NCBI GenBank assembly: GCA_031308135.1
Contig: JAHLJT010000631.1
Location: 192,106,281-192,170,280 of the forward strand
Reading direction: 5' to 3'
Origin: Acheta domesticus
Taxonomy: Eukaryota; Arthropoda; Insecta; Orthoptera; Gryllidae
DNA: 64,000 bases
In this document: in pieces, positions 58,871-64,000 of the stretch
Layout of the letters: the number at the start of each line of letters is the position of its first letter
Numbering within the stretch: the first letter of the stretch is position 1
Notes under the pieces: model-generated
Databases searched by the model: none
Told to the model about the DNA's origin: nothing
What the model saw: the letters and a program-made list of their open reading frames with translations, nothing else
Program-made: the position numbers and the translations under genes

Positions 58871-59574
58871 TCTGATTCGAAGTAAATTCAGTCTGCTATT
58901 CCACGATTCCAGGCAGAATGAACTTGACGATTGCTGCAAACTCGCATTGGTATATTGTGAAGTCTATGCCCATTGCTTATTGAGAAGTTTCATGTAATAA
59001 TTTTATGTGGAAAATGACGAAAATTGTGGTTTTGTAACTGAACATAACTGACAGTCCTTTTTAACAGAAATATACACATTATTCACTGTATAAAGTAGGG
59101 GTATAGTGGCTCGAATAGAATACTTCTTGTAAAAAGGCCTCTAAACACCAAAATTATTCTAACAAAAGTCACTACTTATGAGACAAATGTCTTCGTTCTT
59201 AAAACTATACTGGAAAATGTGACACTTTCATGGAACTAATAAAATATGTATGTATGTTCCAAACAATAGAAAAACATTTTTACAAACAAAGATAACAGCG
59301 AAATGTCACTCAAAGGAATATAACACGTGCAAACAAATTTGTATAAATGAAGTCATTAGCCATTTAAGACCATTCAGTAGCGAAAATGGAGTAGCTTAAT
59401 ATATTTTATATCTGCTATTTTCCTTCTCAACAGCTTTTTCTCAAGTTTTGCTGTGTCGTATTTTTCAAGCGTGGTTTCAAAATAAGGATAACTGAAAACG
59501 GGTTTGGAAAAGTGGAATAAATTAAGCGAATTCATGGTAACGAGACGATCAAAATCCGAGCGTCTTAGCGCCAC
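58871..59574. other. No supported gene; AT-rich DNA
   Basis: AT-rich sequence without features. Confidence 0.5.
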
Positions 59575-59830
59575 GGGCAGGGGGGAGGGGTGGAGAAAGG
59601 TCACGGAGTTTCATAGCCCCTCCTGCCGCCGCGCCGCGCGGGGCAGGCCCGCTCTCCCGCTCCAGTGAAGAGCAAAGGGCACGCGGGTCGCCCGCCCGCC
59701 CCAGTTCAATTACCGTCCAGTCGGCGACGCGCCCTTGGCCGCGCCGCCGGCCCTACGCACCCTTCCAGCTCGTCGCCGCCCTTCTCGCCCTCCGCTGCGT
59801 GGCCGGCTCCTCCCACCCTCCCTCATAGAT
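59575..59830. promoter_or_regulatory. CpG island
   Basis: CpG-dense DNA with GCCGCCGCGCCGCGCGGGGC (59623-59642) and GGCCGCGCCGCCGGCCC. It is followed immediately by a pyrimidine tract. Confidence 0.35.
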
Positions 59831-60110
59831 CCGAAGACACTCTCCCTCCTCGTTCTCTCGCTCGCATCCCACCACTCATTATTCATTTTTTTCATGCTTA
59901 CTATTTCTTGTTTTCCTTCTTTTCTCCACTCCTTTCTCTTATTTTCCTCTCTCTCCTCCTTCTCCACCTTCCCTTTCCCATTCTTCTCCTTCCCCTTCTT
60001 ATTTTTCTAATCGTGTTTCTTCTCTTTCTTCTTCTCCTCTTCCTTATTCTCCACCTCCGCCTTCTCCTTTCCCCTTTTCCATCTCCTGCTTCTGTTCCTC
60101 TTCCACAGGC
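59831..60110. repeat. Polypyrimidine (CTT/TCC-rich) tract
   Basis: Plus strand is nearly all C and T with TTCTCC/TTCCTC phrases. The 159-codon plus frame through it is Leu/Phe/Ser/Pro-rich and could look membrane-like, but it follows from the composition. Confidence 0.8.
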
Positions 60111-60144
60111 TTTTCAAAGATCGAGAAAAACGGAACATCTGTAG

Positions 60145-61953
60145 GTGAAAATATTCTCGTCTTGATTCTAGCATGATGCCTCATTGTCAGTGTTCCCGTG
60201 AATCATTCTTACAGCAAACATATAGTGTTATTTTATAAATGAGTTATTTATTTGAAATTACAACCTCATTAACATGAACAATATTTGTGATATTGTAGTA
60301 ATAAGCGAGTTTTGAATAAACATTAATTGTTTCGTCCACGGTTCAGGAAATTTTCGTATTATAGTGTATTTACAAATAAAATATTTCGGTGAATATTTTG
60401 ACACTGAGAATGATAGTTGCAACCTCTTTCAGGATGTTTTATGCTTATTCTGATCACAACTGAAGCAAGCCGATAGATGTTTGCTTTCCTTTGCGCAGAC
60501 ACGTGTTCAGGCTGCACTAATGAGCTCTTTCTTGTAATTTTAGATACGAACATCGTATTTTTCGCTTTTAGTAATGCCATCATTGGAAGAGTTGACGGTG
60601 TTATGTAAAAAATAATTCCGGACAGTTAATCTTTTAGTCAGTTGAAGTACTTTTTTAAAAATTCTTTTGTAAACAAACCATCCTGTATGAAAGTTTGCTT
60701 TTCAGTTTAAATAGTTTGTCTTCCACAGGTATGAATTTCTGTACTTTTGCTTTTTAACATTACGTTGTTCAATTTGTGCGACGCTGCTCTGTAAGGAACG
60801 ACAAACACTTAACATTTCCTATGTTTCCGATCTCCATTTTCGGGTAGTTGTCATTATGTTCATCAATAACAAAATTAATTGTATGCCCTTAAAACACCAG
60901 AGAATTTTGAATCACTATAAATCAACAAGTACGTGTTTATTTCCGTCGAAGGTACTGTTCAATTTGCTTTAGATTCGTGAGGGTATCAGCCAAGAAAACA
61001 CCAGCTCATCACATGCGTCAGAGCAACGCCGCTTGTTCAATATCATGTGCGGATTTTCATCGCCCTGCCCAACTTGCAATGCCAAGTACCGCAGGCGTTG
61101 TAATGGTTCGCAGAGATCGACCCCCGCGCGCCGGAGCTAAAACTGTTGGGCACATACATCACGATTTTTGGTGGTCCCTTTTTGCGGGCTTCGCGAACAA
61201 TGCGAGCGCCGTGTCAATGGACCTGCAAGGCAGTTAATTTTTCAGCTTGCAGACAGATGTCGGTTCGCAGAGAGCTGGAACATGCCCGTGCGGCCTCTAA
61301 CCTCTCTTCAGCCCGCTTCATTTGCTGATATTCGAATCCCCCTGTTACTCTCTGTGGTGCGTCTGCACAGTGAGAGGAGACAGAAGTGTGTCTGGAGTGT
61401 CGTGTCGATTCGTTTAAGTTCTAACAACTCACGGCAGATTTCTTTCTTGAGCCATTTGTTTTAGAAAATCTTAGTGAAAGTGCTTATGAGATCAACGAAA
61501 TAGTCCTTTGAAATTTTTGTGTGCCCTTTTATTATTTCATTTCTCAGAACTGATATGGAAATAGTATGATGTGCCTCTAGAGAACGTTTCTGGAAATTAA
61601 GGATTAGTAACTAATAATACAATATAAATAAAATATTGTAATATGGTATTAACATTTGATACAAGTTTTAAATAATCTTTGCTTAAGAGGTATCTCCACA
61701 ATATTTCGGAGAAATACTAATATTTTGTCTTTATACTTGTAACCCACTCAAGACAAAATACGAATATTTGTATAGAAATAATTTTGTTTGTGTAGATGGT
61801 CTTCACTGTGGGGATACATCTCTTCAAACTACTGTGAATCCGTGCAAATATTATCTGGTAGTTAGAATTTAGAGGCTCAAAATTACTACGGAACAAAACA
61901 CCTTCATAGTCTTGCACGATCAAAACAAGAAACATTGTATAGTAGTTTGCAAC
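60145..61953. other. No supported gene; one GC-moderate patch
   Basis: AT-rich except 60985-61330, which has ordinary composition and overlapping 60-98-codon plus frames. No domain is recognised. GGTTCGCAGAGA occurs twice there (about 61107 and 61261). Confidence 0.4.
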
Positions 61954-62907
61954 TTAACCCTTCAATGCACTTAGTAGACCTCAGAGGCCCGGCTATGTTT
62001 CTTAATGCCGTTAATATTTTCCCGTTAACATTACGGATGTATCCTGTCATGATACCCTCTGTTGTTATATTTTTTTCTTTGGACAAAGAATGATCCAATA
62101 AGCCATGATCCATTTTCCTATTTTTCAAATTTTGTGCAGGTAGTAGTGCTTTCTATCAAGTGGGCCTCCCAGACCCGGTAGCCTGCTTTCCCTTAACCGA
62201 TCTTTTAACGCATAAGAAACCCATTTGTGTTGTTGGAATTTATTCCTTATCATTCCAGGCTTCGTTATTTACTCGCCAAGAGGCACAAATCATGACCACA
62301 TAAATATGGAATAAAGAGTTTTTGGTGCTGCGATTCAAGGAACGGATTTACACTAAATAGCAAAATACACTATGGAAAACGAAAAGATAAGCGTTGCAAA
62401 AGATTTGGTATCAAAAACGCTAAAGGAATTGATATAATCATTACTCACTGCTGGTTTTAACTTTACAACTGATAACGTTTATGAGTTTCTGAGAGTTTCT
62501 AATGAGAACTTCATATTATTTGGTGAATTTCTTATGGAGAAGAAACTAACATTACGAAAACTCAGGAAATACCATATGAACTGTCAAATTATAACGGTAG
62601 GTCATTATGTTCTAGACTTTTTGGGGACCATAGAAATCTCTGGTTGTATCATACACTCCAAAACAAAATTATTTATCTCCTTTGCACAATACATCAGGAC
62701 CAAGACACAAAAAACGACCAAAAACGAAACCAATTATTGTCGGATATTACAAAACAAAGATTGAAGTTCACCTCATGGATAAAAATTGTCGACAGTCACA
62801 TGTCATGAAGGAATACTCGTCAATGGCCAATGAAGTTATTTTATAACAAGATTGACATTGCTACTTTGAATACATACATAATCTTCTCAATAATGATTCA
62901 GGGTTAA
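61954..62907 (+). mobile_element. piggyBac-type element relic (left TTAA end and decayed transposase)
   Basis: TTAACCCTTCAATGCAC at 61954-61970, with the GACCTCAGAGGCCCGG block behind it, has the form of a piggyBac left end. The DNA at 62344-62906 is a frameshifted piggyBac transposase. GGGTTAA closes the homology at 62901-62907 and would give TTAACCCTGAAT on the other strand. The match to the left end is short and lies at the edge of coding sequence, so the right boundary may be coincidental. This end differs from the element at 6.1 kb, so a separate family is likely. Confidence 0.6.
62344..62906 (+). pseudogene. piggyBac transposase relic (C-terminal half of the catalytic domain)
   Basis: Coding homology is spread over all three plus frames. 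In order: GFTLNSKIHYGK (62344); a frame from 62372 with KISVAKDLVSKTLKELI, a stop at 62435-62437, GFNFTTDNVYEF and FLMEKKLTLRKLRK; a second frame with NKIIYLLCTIHQDQDTKN; a third frame with KPIIVGYYKTKIEVHLMD; then RNTRQWPMKLFYNKIDIATL and NTYIIF. These correspond to the piggyBac series Y-x-LN-x-x-IYTGK, NVTTDNFFTS, EKKLTLVGTLRKNK, the LSTMHHD region, KPxIIxxYNKTKGGVDxxD, and RRWPMxLFYNMIDIAxLNAYIIF. The aspartate of TTDN is kept, and GGVD is mutated. At least two frameshifts and internal stops make it inactive. The N-terminal third is missing. Confidence 0.88.
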
Positions 62908-64000
62908 TGCCAGTGGAAAGGTATAGCAACTAACAGAAGAATTATCCTGTGCTAACATGAGAATTCGGGTGAGAAGTTTAAGAAGTATTTCGAGTACACT
63001 TCAAGTCTTCGGGATTCACAGGAACACATGCTTGAAAGTCCAAAGAAAAATAAAAATCTAAGGCGAATATTTACAAGTGTTAATGCCGTACATTTGTTAT
63101 AAATTATTTATAATGAGGTACTTAGATATTGGCATAAATAGATGAAAAACCAAGTGTCTATGGCTGTATGAGAGGTATCAATGATTTTGTTAAACACCCA
63201 GGAATTCTAGAAAAATACAAAAATCAATGAAACCGTTTTCATTTCGACTAAAAAAATGCAAATACTTGATTATGTCAATCCGGAATTTTTCATTAGTGCT
63301 GTGACTATTCTCATGCTCAGTTCATCTCTGTTTTCGACATAACTGACTTTATGCGACGAGAAAGAAAGAAATACGCTTAAATATTAACGTGTACCGTTTC
63401 AAAACATCCATTTGTTTCTGCTCCAGAGCCCCAGTTTCCACAAACTCGATATCAACATTTTCGCTGCTGCAGGACACTAGTTTCCAACTATCACCAGAAA
63501 AAAAGAAAAACTACACTCTCGAGCATATGAAATAGATTGTCCCTCAGGTAATATTCATGAAAGTATGAGAGTATTCTTTTACTAAATACGTGTAAGTTAG
63601 AAGCGTGCTGCGGGATGTGTGTGCATCGGTGTGAGGATGGACGCTGAGGGAGTGAGAGAGAGAAAGCAGTGAAAATTAGAACATATGCGGGGTGTCCTCA
63701 GGCGATGGAGTTTCACGGTAGTGAAAAGCGGAATTGGTATTTTATGTTCTCTGCAGTGAAGCACCGCGCATGAATTACATTATTATATTTGCGTTCCGCA
63801 CTGCTAACGAATGCTGTTGCCTAAACTGGGAAAGCGCTAAATGAGATTAAAAGCGTTTTTTATGGAACGAAATTAGTTCTCGGAGACCAGGGGACGTCCG
63901 CGTCTTTCGCTTGGGTTGGCTATCGTCAAACATATAAATTAATTGGGCGGATGGGCGGTGGTATCCGGTTTCTCTTTCAGAACTCAGTCTCGATTCCCTC
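62908..64000. other. No supported gene; AT-rich DNA to the window end
   Basis: AT-rich DNA. The last 120 bp turn GC-moderate (TCTCGGAGACCAGGGGACGTCC near 63876). No gene or element recognised. Confidence 0.45.

Noticed and set aside
59665..60144. 159-codon frame with a Leu/Phe-rich stretch like transmembrane helices
   Set aside because: Comes from a CTT/TCC tract, with no real helix pattern or family match.
60977..61464. Overlapping 60-98-codon plus frames in a patch of ordinary GC content
   Set aside because: No domain, no splice-site pattern and no preferred frame. Kept only as an unassigned patch.

Overview
The window looks like intergenic or intronic DNA from the nuclear genome of an animal, most likely an arthropod with a large genome. 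The background is AT-rich and has no bacterial gene packing, operons or ribosome binding sites. It carries decayed DNA transposons (piggyBac and hAT types), tRNA-derived SINEs, a palindromic-ended MITE, an LTR-like promoter and polyadenylation unit, microsatellites and GC-rich minisatellites. A polyneopteran insect (for example a stick insect) would fit, but this is inference from repeat style and not proven. No intact host protein-coding gene, rRNA or functional tRNA could be supported. Nearly all long open frames are by-products of minisatellites whose unit length is not a multiple of three, or of C-rich tracts.

Layout. 1-1617: minisatellite built from tetranucleotide blocks, running off the left edge. 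1870-2520 and 4750-5380: C-rich simple sequence. 6072-7060: internally deleted piggyBac element with both TTAA ends. 7490-7760: CpG island. 11187-12023: hAT remnant with terminal inverted repeats and a transposase C-terminal relic. 12084-12143: AT trinucleotide palindrome. 14640-15020: degenerate minisatellite. 20400-21560: CpG island holding a 12-bp minisatellite, followed at 21565-21955 by a four-copy tandem repeat of about 90 bp. 23570-24180: C-rich DNA with a duplicated segment. 29200-29660: LTR-like promoter and poly(A) unit. 31546-32285: MITE. 33744-33814: weak candidate first exon. 34220-35290: large CpG island, followed by a complete SINE with target-site duplications at 35324-35534. 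36800-38870: two CpG islands and a purine tract. 39380-41240: C-rich block with 11-bp and 18-bp minisatellites, ending in a CpG island. 41690-49430: four tRNA-derived SINE copies on the minus strand, and a tandem array of about 305 bp. 48170-51345: hAT-like ends, and minus-strand coding-like fragments of unknown origin. 54300-55440: GC-rich block with a 13-bp minisatellite. 56990-58060 and 59575-60110: CpG islands joined to purine or pyrimidine tracts. 58590-58870: homeodomain-motif-rich non-coding DNA. 61954-62907: second piggyBac relic, frameshifted.

The host-relevant part appears to be the series of CpG islands spaced 2-15 kb apart in AT-rich DNA. They hold NRF1-type, POU-octamer, YY1/PHO-type and homeodomain-type motifs. 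This resembles a regulatory landscape around or inside a developmental gene, but that reading is inference. The rest is a sediment of mobile elements and tandem repeats.
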